This document shows, piece after piece, positions 46,368 through 54,325 of a DNA stretch of 64,000 bases. The translations under genes were made by a program, and so were the position numbers. The stretch's first letter is position 1; every line of letters starts with the position of its first letter. The notes beneath the pieces were generated by a model. It saw nothing but the letters and a program-made list of their open reading frames with translations, made no database searches and was not told the origin of the DNA. Origin of the DNA: Rhizobiales bacterium 62-17 (GTDB lineage: Bacteria > Pseudomonadota > Alphaproteobacteria > Rhizobiales > Beijerinckiaceae); NCBI GenBank assembly GCA_001898965.1, contig MKVW01000003.1:485705-549704 (forward strand), written 5' to 3'.

Positions 46368-48608
46368 TCAAAAATCGATCGTCGCGCCGATCTTGAACGT
46401 GCGGCCCGGTGCGGTCTGCAGTTCAAGCGGATTGACGGCGCGTACGCTGGCTGAGGGCGCGATGTCGTAGCGGAACACGTTCGAGAAATAACGCCGGTCG
46501 AACATGTTCTGGATGCCGGCACGCAAGGTCACGTTCGGGAGCGGCTTCCAGTTGAGATAGGCGTCGAATACGCTGTAGCCCGGCGGCTTGAACGTGGTCG
46601 GCGTCGCGGCGCGCGCGACACCTGCCGCGAACGTACCGATGAACTCGGCTTCGAGACCATGTTCGGGCATCTGATATTTGAGGCCGGTGACGGCCGTCAG
46701 CGGGCTGATATCGCTGTAGGCAGTTTGCACCGCGCCGGGCGTGGCACGCTGATTGCCGTATTGATAACTGACCGAGAGATTGGCCAGCCAACGTTCGTGG
46801 AAGCGCCATTCGGCCGACGCTTCGACACCGGAAATGGTCACCGAGGACAGATTGCGCGAGGTAAGCTCCGTCGCGTTGATCTGATACAGCTCCTGGATGA
46901 AGTCCTTGTAGCGGGTGTGGAAGACGCCGATCGAGAACCAGCCCTGGGCGAACTTGCCGCGAATGCCCGCCTCATAGGATTGCGCCTGTTCCGGCCGTAG
47001 GTCCGGATTGGGAATAAGGTTCTGATTGCCGAAAGGCAGAGAGGTGAAAAGCTGTTGCGCCGTCGGCATTTTGAAACCTTCGGAATAACGCGCGTAGACC
47101 GAATAGGTGTCGTTCAGCTTGAACATGGTGCTGAGCTGCGGCACGAAGCGATGGGCGGCGAGATCGCGCGGCTGCCTGCCAGGAATATAGACATAGCCTG
47201 GACCTGGCTTGGGGTTGATCTCGTAATTGGCGTAGCGAATGCCCGGCGTCACCGTCCAGCGATCGCTGAACAGTTCGATCTCGTCCTGCAGGAAGAAATC
47301 GTAACGCTTGGTGGTGGAGTTGGCGAAGTTGAAGCCACCGGCGATGGTCGTCGTCAGCACATTGGTTGTAAGATTGCGAATGTCATCGCGCCGATTGTAG
47401 TCGGCCTGCATGAGATCGCCCTGGAAACCATAGGTCAGCTTGTGCCGGCTTGGTCCCAGAACGAAAGTCGATTTGGCCTGGATGTCGAGCTGCGTGAACT
47501 TTTCGAGGTAGCTCAGATAGCCATGGGTGTAGCGAAGCTGGCCGTTGGCGAGCTGCTGCACGCGATCGCTGATGAACTGGCGCTGCTGTGCGGAATGCGA
47601 CACCTGCCAGCGGAGGCTGTCCAGATAGGGCGCGCCGACATTCCACTCGTGTTCGAGCGAGATGGTTTTGCGCGTCATCACCTGATTGCGCAGATATGGC
47701 CCATTGCGGATGCCGAGGCTGACGACGTTATAGTCGTAGATCTGATTGACCGTGCCGTCGCGATCGTACCATTCGCCCGAGAGCTTGAGTTCATGATCGG
47801 TGGTTGGCCGGTAGACGAGTTTGGCGAAGCCGTTCAGGGTCGATTGCGACACCGGGTTCAGCTGATTGCAGGGCAGGTAGCGCAGAGACGGAACCGGGCA
47901 GCCGTAGATGCCGCCGTCAGCGCGAGCCTGGCTCAGCCGCGCTTCGTTGTTGCTGCGGTGGCTGATGCCGACGAGGGCTTCGAGCGAGGGATTGATGCGC
48001 ACCGCCGTGATAGCGGTCTTGACGAAGGACCGGTCGAAACTGTCGAAGGCTGTATCGAGCTTGCCGCCGTAGGATTTGGTGGGGTCGCGCAACAGGTCGG
48101 ATGGGTCGAGCGTGCGATAGGAGACGATGCCGCCCAAAGCGTCGGCGCCCCACAGCACCGTGCCCGGGCCGCGCAGGATTTCGACGCTTTTCATGAAGGG
48201 CATGCCGACGAAGTCGCGCGTGCCGTCGGTGATGCGCTCGATGACGCGCACGCCATCCACCCGCATCTGCACCCGGTTGCCGCCGACACCACGGATAGTG
48301 AAGCCGCCGAAATTGCCGAACGGATCGGTACCCGACGTTTGCCGGTTGACGCTGACGCCCGGCTGGTAGCGCACGAGATCCTGCATGTCGCGGATGCCGT
48401 GATCCTCGATCTCCTGACGGGTGATAACGCTTACCGTGGCCGGTACATCGAGGACCTGTTGCGGACTGCGGGTTGCGGTCACCGTGATCTGGTCGAGGTC
48501 GATGGCCGATTCAGGCGTCGCCTTTGTGGATTGTTGGGCAGCCGCGTCCTGTGTGAAAGCAGATGCCGCGGTCAGTATAATGACCGGTATTTTCCATTTA
48601 GAATTCAT
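46368..48608 (-). CDS. TonB-dependent outer-membrane receptor, haem/haemoglobin type
   Basis: A 746-residue receptor: a signal peptide ending at AAAQQS, a TonB box region (IDLDQITVTATRS), a plug domain to about residue 150 (RYQPGVSVNRQTSG; NFGGFTIRGVGGNRVQMRVDGVR) and a 22-strand barrel ending in TFKIGATIDF. The motif FKMPTAQQLFT with NLIPNPDLRPEQAQSYE corresponds to the FRAP...NPNL signature of haem and haemoglobin receptors, slightly changed. Neighbouring ChuX-like, ChaN-like, TonB and monooxygenase genes support haem as cargo. A hairpin overlaps its ribosome site. Confidence 0.9.
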   Translation of the reverse strand: MNSKWKIPVIILTAASAFTQDAAAQQSTKATPESAIDLDQITVTATRSPQQVLDVPATVSVITRQEIEDHGIRDMQDLVRYQPGVSVNRQTSGTDPFGNFGGFTIRGVGGNRVQMRVDGVRVIERITDGTRDFVGMPFMKSVEILRGPGTVLWGADALGGIVSYRTLDPSDLLRDPTKSYGGKLDTAFDSFDRSFVKTAITAVRINPSLEALVGISHRSNNEARLSQARADGGIYGCPVPSLRYLPCNQLNPVSQSTLNGFAKLVYRPTTDHELKLSGEWYDRDGTVNQIYDYNVVSLGIRNGPYLRNQVMTRKTISLEHEWNVGAPYLDSLRWQVSHSAQQRQFISDRVQQLANGQLRYTHGYLSYLEKFTQLDIQAKSTFVLGPSRHKLTYGFQGDLMQADYNRRDDIRNLTTNVLTTTIAGGFNFANSTTKRYDFFLQDEIELFSDRWTVTPGIRYANYEINPKPGPGYVYIPGRQPRDLAAHRFVPQLSTMFKLNDTYSVYARYSEGFKMPTAQQLFTSLPFGNQNLIPNPDLRPEQAQSYEAGIRGKFAQGWFSIGVFHTRYKDFIQELYQINATELTSRNLSSVTISGVEASAEWRFHERWLANLSVSYQYGNQRATPGAVQTAYSDISPLTAVTGLKYQMPEHGLEAEFIGTFAAGVARAATPTTFKPPGYSVFDAYLNWKPLPNVTLRAGIQNMFDRRYFSNVFRYDIAPSASVRAVNPLELQTAPGRTFKIGATIDF

Positions 48609-49059
48609 AAAAGTGCCCCCATTCTTTGGTGGGGCGCCTTAGATTAACAATATAGTTCGGATCAAGTAGAATATATCGACGGCATATACTATATATTTTG
48701 AATATATATAGATTATAATTCTTACAGGAATAGCTTGGCGGTATTTCTGAAAAGAGTCAGAGGCTTCTCCAGGCTGGCGCGACATTTTGGGCTGACGAGG
48801 GCCTTAGACCGCTATTCTCGGCCTCTTTGCTTATAGACTACCCAAGCCTACCGTAGAATCACGGGTTTTACTGGTCGCCATCGATCCGGTCCGTAGCGCG
48901 TGCCTGCTTCAATCAGTGCTGCGTGGAAAGGCAATTGTGACGGATAAAACTTATAATATTTAAAAAATACATTTGTTGCGCCGAGGAAATACTTGGCTAT
49001 AGACGGATCGATGCCGGCCTTCGCGTGAATTCGCTCGCCGCCCATCGAATGAGACCGCC
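48609..49059. other. AT-rich intergenic region between haem receptor and TonB genes
   Basis: A 451-base stretch separating the divergent receptor and TonB genes. It contains strongly AT-rich segments (around 48650-48720 and 48950-48975) in an otherwise GC-rich neighbourhood, as expected of two regulated promoters. I find no clear Irr (ICE), Fur or RirA box by eye. A 65-codon minus-strand frame from 49045 to 48848 is possible but not convincing. Confidence 0.6.
48615..48635 (-). promoter_or_regulatory. Hairpin covering the ribosome site of the haem receptor gene
   Basis: On the minus strand GCCCCA pairs with TGGGGGC (one bulged G) around an 8-base AT-rich loop, ending seven bases before the ATG. 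The GGGGG of this stem is the only plausible Shine-Dalgarno sequence, so the hairpin would hide it. Haem receptor mRNAs shuA and chuA are known RNA thermometers, which makes translational control plausible here. Confidence 0.45.
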
Positions 49060-49950
49060 ATGGACAGCTACGCTTTTGGACAGCCAGCAGATGGGCAGAA
49101 CATCTGGGGCATGCGCTTGCGCTGGGCGACCGCCGGCCTGCTGGTGACCCTGGCTCACGGTGCCGTGGTTTGGTTGGCCGTGAGCTGGCGGCCGGCACCG
49201 GCGGAAGCCGCCGAACCGGCGCAAGGCATGGTCATCGAACTGGCCGCTTGGGCGGTTGATCCCGAGCTGGCCGAAGTCGATATCCCGCCGTCGCCGGACA
49301 TGGTGAAAACCGAACCGACACCGCCCGAAGAGACGTCTCAGCCTGAAGTGGCTGAGCCGCAGGTGCCTGAACAGGCGGCTCCGGAACAGGCTGTGGTCGC
49401 GCCATTGCCCAAGGTCGAAGACAGCGACGTGGTGATGGAAACGCCCAAGCCCAAAATTGAACCCAAGGTCGAACCCAAGCCCACACCGAAGGTCGTGCCG
49501 AAGCCGGTGCGCGAGGTGAAGCCGAAGGAACCGAAGCGCGAAGTGCGGCATGCCAGGACCGATACACATAAGCCCGAGCGGGTGGCGCCGCCACGCGCCG
49601 CTGCTGCCTCGCGTCTTTCAGCGCAAACCGGTGCCGCAGCGCCGGTGGCGGCTTCGGCGCCGGTTTCGGGAGCATCGATGGCATCCTGGCGCGGCAGCCT
49701 GATCGCGCATCTCAATCGCTACAAGCGCTTTCCGGCGGGCGCGAATAGCGCCGGCTCCGCTTCCGTCGCCTTCACCATCGATCGGTCGGGACGCGTATTG
49801 TCGTCGAGCCTGGTGCGCAGTTCTGGCGATGCGGCGCTGGATGGCGAGGCCGTGGCGATGATGCGGCGGGCGAGCCCGGTGCCACAGCCCCCCGATAACG
49901 TTGGCGGCCGGACGATTTCGCTCGCCGTGCCGATCCGTTTCAATCGATAA
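49060..49950 (+). CDS. tonB: TonB family energy transducer
   Basis: A 296-residue TonB-like protein: a single N-terminal membrane helix (about residues 21-43), a periplasmic spacer rich in Pro, Glu and Lys (residues 50-160, with repeated EPK and KVEPKP units), and a C-terminal TonB fold starting near residue 208 with SLIAHLNRYKRFPAG and ending with SLAVPIRFNR. It transmits the proton gradient to the divergent haem receptor. exbB and exbD are not adjacent and should lie elsewhere. The start follows a weak ribosome site. Confidence 0.92.
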   Translation: MDSYAFGQPADGQNIWGMRLRWATAGLLVTLAHGAVVWLAVSWRPAPAEAAEPAQGMVIELAAWAVDPELAEVDIPPSPDMVKTEPTPPEETSQPEVAEPQVPEQAAPEQAVVAPLPKVEDSDVVMETPKPKIEPKVEPKPTPKVVPKPVREVKPKEPKREVRHARTDTHKPERVAPPRAAAASRLSAQTGAAAPVAASAPVSGASMASWRGSLIAHLNRYKRFPAGANSAGSASVAFTIDRSGRVLSSSLVRSSGDAALDGEAVAMMRRASPVPQPPDNVGGRTISLAVPIRFNR

Positions 49951-50047
49951 GCTAGTATCGATAGGCAGCGTGCCGCTGCCGATGTTTCGTTGCGCTCACG
50001 CAGCTTGCCCCGACGATGCGGACTTGCCGTCGATCACTTGCCATCGG

Positions 50048-50392
50048 TCACTTGCCATCGATTACTTGCAACACCTCGAACCCCTCGAACTGCGACGACC
50101 CGATCGTCATCGGTTGCTGTTCGGATTTCTGATCGCTTCCCGTCTTGCTCGCCGCGGCTTTATGGGCGGAGGCGAACTGCGGCGACTTCGTCCAGGCCTC
50201 AAAGGCGTCGCGCGACGCCCACAGCGTGTAGGAAGAAAACAGGATGTGATCTTCACGCTGCGGTCCACGCAGCATGTGGAACGACAGGAAGCCTGGAACT
50301 TCCGGCAGTCGCGTTTCGCGCTTCAGCCACATCTGTTCGAAGGCCGTCGCCGCCTCGGGACGCACTTGGAAACGGTTCATGGCGACATACAT
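50048..50392 (-). CDS. IsdG/HmuQ-like haem-degrading monooxygenase (ABM domain)
   Basis: A 114-residue antibiotic-biosynthesis-monooxygenase-fold protein. The Asn in MYVAMNRF, the Trp in YTLWASRD and the His in FASAHKA match the Asn/Trp/His triad of IsdG-type haem oxygenases, which open haem in the cytoplasm and free the iron. I start at MYVAMNRF; the longer frame adds 18 residues that do not fit. It converges on tonB, and its place in the haem locus supports the assignment over a general ABM role. Confidence 0.82.
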   Translation of the reverse strand: MYVAMNRFQVRPEAATAFEQMWLKRETRLPEVPGFLSFHMLRGPQREDHILFSSYTLWASRDAFEAWTKSPQFASAHKAAASKTGSDQKSEQQPMTIGSSQFEGFEVLQVIDGK

Positions 50393-50545
50393 GGCGCAAC
50401 CTCTTCGCTGTTGATCTGCCGGCGAACGAACACCGGGCGATAGCAAAGGTCAACGGCGGGAGGCCTAGATTTGGTTTCCTAAAATCTGATGTCGCGTTTT
50501 CATCCAAGCGCGAACTCCCGCGACATTTGTGCGGGATCGCAAGCC

Positions 50546-50872
50546 TCACGCGATCCGCCGCTGCTTCTCCGGCGGGTGTTGAGACGCGGTTTTGCGGCCC
50601 GCCAGCCGATAGGCGACGCGCCGGTCCTCGCCAGGAAAATAACAGCGTTCAAGCGCGCCGATGGTCATCAGGTCGATCAGCGCCTGCAAGGCGTCAAGAC
50701 CCATCGGCGTTTCGTCGACGACCGCGTCGGTGGCGCTTTTGAGAACCAGTCGCGGTAGCGTGGGATGCGGGATTTCCTCGATATAGTGGCTGGGATCGTC
50801 GGCCAACTGATTGAGGAGATCTTCGTGTCGCGAGGCGAGGTGGGGCAAATCGTGGTCAAGATGAATGGTCAT
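50546..50872 (-). CDS. Small unknown protein beside the haem monooxygenase
   Basis: I do not recognise this 108-residue, soluble, single-domain protein. It starts MTIHLDHDLPHLASRHEDLL, is rich in acidic residues and His in the first third, and ends with a basic tail (AGRKTASQH...KQRR). It lies upstream of the haem monooxygenase gene on the same strand with a 153-base gap. His-rich opening residues would suit haem or metal handling, but this is a guess. A HemP-type signature is not present. Confidence 0.6.
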   Translation of the reverse strand: MTIHLDHDLPHLASRHEDLLNQLADDPSHYIEEIPHPTLPRLVLKSATDAVVDETPMGLDALQALIDLMTIGALERCYFPGEDRRVAYRLAGRKTASQHPPEKQRRIA

Positions 50873-50958
50873 TGGTGTTAAACTATCGCGCCCTTGAGCG
50901 GTTTATCGTTGAACAATCAATTCGGAAGATTTGAAATCAATAACGCTAAAGAAAGATC

Positions 50959-50990
50959 GCCGAGATCGTTACAATTTGAACGATCTCGGC
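50959..50990 (-). terminator. Hairpin terminator of the amino-acid-binding-protein operon
   Basis: Perfect 12-base arms GCCGAGATCGTT and AACGATCTCGGC flank an 8-base loop. On the minus strand it is followed by a T-rich GATCTTTCTTT, about 46 bases after the end of the binding-protein gene. Confidence 0.75.
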
Positions 50991-51035
50991 AATGGATGTG
51001 GATAGCTTGGCAGTTCTCTGGAACGTTCGTGTGCC

Positions 51036-52055
51036 TTAACGCAGTGGCGGCGCGTAGAGAATGCCGCCGTTCGACCACAACTGGTTCAAGCCGCGCGGAA
51101 TGCCGAGTTTGGACGCCGCGCCGACATTTCGTTCGAACATCTCGCCGTAATTGCCGACGGCGCGCACCGCGCGCACTGCCCAATCGGGCTCCAGTTTCAA
51201 TTGCGCTCCGAAACCGCCTTCGGCACCGGTGAAGCGGCGCACGTCCGGTTTGGTCGATTTCAACGCTTCGTCGAGCGTGGCCGTGCCGATGCCGAGATCC
51301 TCGGCGTTAATGAGGGCGAAGTTCGTCCATTTGATCAGGTTGAACCAAGCGACGTCGTCGCCACGCACCGCCGGACCGAGCGGTTCCTTCGAGACGACGT
51401 CGGGCAGCACGACGGCGCCGCCGGGTTGCGACAGTTTCAGGCGCTCGCCATAAAGCGCCGACTGGTCGGCGGTGAAGACGTCGCAATCGCCCTTTTCAAG
51501 CGCCTTGATCGCATCGCCTGGCGAAGCGACGAGCACTTCGCGATAGGTCATGGAATTGGCTTTGAAGAAGTCGCCGAGATTGGCGCGCGTGGTGGTGCCA
51601 TCCTGCACGCACACCGAGGTGTCGTTAAGTTCGAGGGCCGAGATCACTTGTGGTTTGCGGGCGACGAGGAAACCCTGGCCATCGTGATAGGTGATGCCGG
51701 CGAACAGCAGGCCGAGACCCGCTTCGCGCTCGAAGGTCCATGACGAATTGCGCGACAGCACGTCGATGCGTTTGGCGCGCAGAGCCTCGAAACGATCGGC
51801 GGCATTGAGCGGAACATAGGTGACCTTCGAGGGATCGTTGAAGATCGCAGCGGCGATGGCGCGACAGAAGTCAACGTCGAAGCCGCGCCATTGACCCTTG
51901 TCGTCGCGCTCGGAAAAACCGCCAAGGCCGGTGCTGACGCCGCACGAGAGCGTGCCGCGCTGTTTGACGTCATCCAGGGTTCCGGCATGAACGGGCAAGG
52001 TCGTGGTGAGTGCGAGCCCCAGCGCCAGGCCTGTGGTGCGAATTGGATCGAGCAT
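51036..52055 (-). CDS. General amino-acid ABC transporter binding protein, AapJ-like
   Basis: A 339-residue periplasmic binding protein. The signal peptide ends at PVHAGT, and the mature part starts LDDVKQRGTLSCGVSTGLGGFSE with DVDFCRAIAAAIFND following, as in AapJ/BztA-type proteins. It ends with the family sequence GLNQLWSNGGILYAPPLR. The matching permease and ATPase genes (AapQ, AapM, AapP) are not in the window, so it may be an orphan that borrows another transporter. I start at MLDPIRTTG; the longer frame adds 109 unlikely residues. Confidence 0.88.
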   Translation of the reverse strand: MLDPIRTTGLALGLALTTTLPVHAGTLDDVKQRGTLSCGVSTGLGGFSERDDKGQWRGFDVDFCRAIAAAIFNDPSKVTYVPLNAADRFEALRAKRIDVLSRNSSWTFEREAGLGLLFAGITYHDGQGFLVARKPQVISALELNDTSVCVQDGTTTRANLGDFFKANSMTYREVLVASPGDAIKALEKGDCDVFTADQSALYGERLKLSQPGGAVVLPDVVSKEPLGPAVRGDDVAWFNLIKWTNFALINAEDLGIGTATLDEALKSTKPDVRRFTGAEGGFGAQLKLEPDWAVRAVRAVGNYGEMFERNVGAASKLGIPRGLNQLWSNGGILYAPPLR

Positions 52056-52075
52056 GGATTGTCCTTGCGATCGGA

Positions 52076-52726
52076 TTAGAGCTGCGCCGAATGGCGGATG
52101 ACGACTTTCGCGCCGACATTGGTGCGAGAGAAGAGATCGATCACGTCGCCATTGGCGAGACGGAAACAGCCCGATGAAATCGATTGGCCTATCGTCTCCG
52201 GCTGGTTGGTGCCGTGGATGCGATAGACGGTCGAGCCAAGATACATGGCGCGTGCGCCCATCGGATTGCCAGGGCCACCGGCCATGAAGCGGGGCAGATA
52301 GGGCTGGCGCGTGATCATTTCCGGCGGCGGCGTCCAGTCGGGCCATTCGGCCTTGCGGCTGACTTTGACCAACCCAGACCATTGGAAGCCTTCGCGGCCG
52401 ACGCCGATGCCGTAGCGCAAGGCGCGGTTGTTGCCGAGCACGTAATAGAGAAAGCGCTCGGACGTGTGGATGACCAGCGTGCCCGGCGGATCATTGGAGC
52501 GGAAGAAAACCAGCTGTCGCGCATAGGGGCCATCACGGATAATGGTTTCCTCGGTGGAGATGCGGCCGGGCTCGTCGCCGACGTTCATGGTCTCGCGTTG
52601 TGCCGCGGCGGAAGCCGCCTGTGCCTGCGCCAATGAGGGCGCGAGCAAAGCCACCGTGGCTACCATCGCGGCGGCCAACCAGGGACGCATCGAACTGCGC
52701 GTTGAAGTCGTGTCTTGCGTGGTCAT
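52076..52726 (-). CDS. L,D-transpeptidase (YkuD domain)
   Basis: A 216-residue envelope enzyme that makes L,D-crosslinks in peptidoglycan or attaches lipoproteins to it. A signal peptide ends near AQAQAA, and the YkuD catalytic motif is IHGTNQPETIGQSISSGCFRLANGD, with catalytic Cys in SSGCFR and His in IHG. I start at MTTQDTTSTR. It lies between a small lipoprotein gene (13 bases upstream) and the binding-protein gene (20 bases downstream), suggesting one operon of envelope genes. Confidence 0.9.
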   Translation of the reverse strand: MTTQDTTSTRSSMRPWLAAAMVATVALLAPSLAQAQAASAAAQRETMNVGDEPGRISTEETIIRDGPYARQLVFFRSNDPPGTLVIHTSERFLYYVLGNNRALRYGIGVGREGFQWSGLVKVSRKAEWPDWTPPPEMITRQPYLPRFMAGGPGNPMGARAMYLGSTVYRIHGTNQPETIGQSISSGCFRLANGDVIDLFSRTNVGAKVVIRHSAQL

Positions 52727-52739
52727 CCCAGCTTCTCTC

Positions 52740-53204
52740 TCAGCACCGCACATAGATGAAGGTTCCGTAACGCGTATTGGCATCCGGATCGACGAAACGC
52801 ATGATCATCTCCTTATCGGTCATGGAGACGATCTCGCGATCCTGCGGATCGCCCGGTGGCGTGGCGAAGCCGAGATAGGTCTTGCCATCGCGCGCGCGTT
52901 TCAACGCGAGTTCATATTGCTGCGAATCGTCAGCGACATGCATCATCACGCCATCGGTCGGCCCCTTGGCGATGACATAGGGCTGGCGGCACTGGCGCGC
53001 GATGCGCTCGGTGCGCGCGCGGTCCTTCTCTTCGCGATAAGAGGCCATGCCCCATTTGCCGATCAGCCTGTCGGCCGGCAGCGTTTCGTAGGAACCTGAG
53101 GCCGGCGAGCGCGACGCCGTCGGTGTCAGGTTTTCGACTGTCGCACAGGCAGACAAACCGAGAGCCATCGCCACACAGGCGAGCTTTTCGACGCGATGCT
53201 TCAT
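52740..53204 (-). CDS. Small lipoprotein of unknown function
   Basis: A 154-residue predicted lipoprotein: the signal ends with the lipobox LSAC (ALGLSACATVENL). The mature domain has two Cys residues (QCRQP; the final YVRC) and a conserved-looking YEELPADRLIGKWG-like opening (YETLPADRLIGKWGM). GGAGG lies before the chosen ATG; the longer frame adds 65 residues that do not fit. It heads the operon with the L,D-transpeptidase and may act with it at the cell wall. Confidence 0.75.
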   Translation of the reverse strand: MKHRVEKLACVAMALGLSACATVENLTPTASRSPASGSYETLPADRLIGKWGMASYREEKDRARTERIARQCRQPYVIAKGPTDGVMMHVADDSQQYELALKRARDGKTYLGFATPPGDPQDREIVSMTDKEMIMRFVDPDANTRYGTFIYVRC

Positions 53205-53356
53205 GTGACGTATTTCCTCCGATGTCGCAAAGAGTAAGATAAGGCTCTGCTTATGTCTAGCTACGCTTCCTCGCCGAAGCGTTGACCGCGTCGGATGGTA
53301 AAGGTTATGCACGCGGGCAAGTGCCATCGAGCACGTCGTGGGAGAGGAAGAAGACC

Positions 53357-54325
53357 ATGGAGTTTCGGACGGTTGGCCGATCGGGCTTGCGTGTTTCAAC
53401 GCTGGGTATCGGCTGTAATAATTTCGGCGGCCGTCTCGATGAGGAGGCTTCGCGAAAGGTCATTCATGCCGCGCTCGATGCGGGCGTTAATTTCTTCGAT
53501 ACGGCTGACGTCTATCCGATGAATCGCTCGGGCGCCTCCGAGGAAATATTGGGCCGCGCGCTTGGGGCGCGTCGCGCCGATACGGTTATCGCCACGAAAT
53601 TCGGCCTGCCTCTTGATCGCAGCAGCCATCACTCCAACGGCTCGCGCCGCTACATGATCTCGGCAGTGGAAGCGAGCCTGAAACGTCTCGGTACGGATTG
53701 GATCGATCTCTACCAATTGCATTTCCCCGATCACGTGACGCCGATCGAGGAAACCTTGCGCGGGCTCGACGATCTCGTGCGTCAAGGCAAGGTGCGCTAC
53801 ATCGGCATGTCCAACATGCCGACCTGGCAGCTTGTCGATGCTTTGCATGCTTCCGACAAGCTCAATGCCGAGCGTTTCATTTCGAGCCAGAACCAATACA
53901 GCCTGCTGGCGCGTGACGTTGAGGCCGAGCTGCTGCCGGCACTGGAACATCATGGACTTGGCTTGTTACCGTTTTTCCCGCTGGCCAGCGGTTTCCTCTC
54001 CGGCAAATATCGCCGCAACATGCCGCTGCCGGAGGGCCGCTTAACCAAGAGCGAAATGCTCGCCGATATTTTCCTGCGCGATCGCAATTACGAGATCGTC
54101 GAACGGCTCGACGAATTCTGTACGGCGCGTGGCATCACCATGCTGCAATTGGCCTTCCGCTGGCTGTTGTCGCGCCGGGCGGTGCCGAGCGTCATCGCCG
54201 GTGCTTCGACAGCCGAGCAGGTGTTGCAGAACGTCGATGCGGTCAATGGACAGTTGGGCGATGACGATGTGGCCGAGATCGAACGGCTCGCCGGCAATGC
54301 GCCGAGCCTGTTCTGGGTGCATTAG
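53357..54325 (+). CDS. Aldo/keto reductase
   Basis: A 322-residue NADPH-dependent oxidoreductase with a TIM barrel. Tetrad elements are visible: Asp and Tyr in NFFDTADVYPMNRSG, Lys in VIATKFG, and His in DLYQLHFPD. GKVRYIGMSN and the C-terminal AGASTAEQV cofactor segment fit the Kv-beta/YajO-like subgroup. I start at MEFRTVGRSG, which follows GGGAGAGGAAG. The gene overlaps the convergent MFS gene by four bases. The substrate is not evident. Confidence 0.9.
   Translation: MEFRTVGRSGLRVSTLGIGCNNFGGRLDEEASRKVIHAALDAGVNFFDTADVYPMNRSGASEEILGRALGARRADTVIATKFGLPLDRSSHHSNGSRRYMISAVEASLKRLGTDWIDLYQLHFPDHVTPIEETLRGLDDLVRQGKVRYIGMSNMPTWQLVDALHASDKLNAERFISSQNQYSLLARDVEAELLPALEHHGLGLLPFFPLASGFLSGKYRRNMPLPEGRLTKSEMLADIFLRDRNYEIVERLDEFCTARGITMLQLAFRWLLSRRAVPSVIAGASTAEQVLQNVDAVNGQLGDDDVAEIERLAGNAPSLFWVH

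Noticed and set aside
48597..48611. Irr-box-like sequence TTTAGAATTCATAAA
   Set aside because: It is only a partial match and falls on the first codons of the haem receptor gene, so coding use explains it. No second half-site of the right form was found.
48848..49045. Possible 65-residue minus-strand ORF in the receptor-tonB gap
   Set aside because: Its tail looks coherent, but there is no good ribosome site, it runs through the AT-rich promoter region, and it overlaps the TonB upstream region. Not convincing enough to call.
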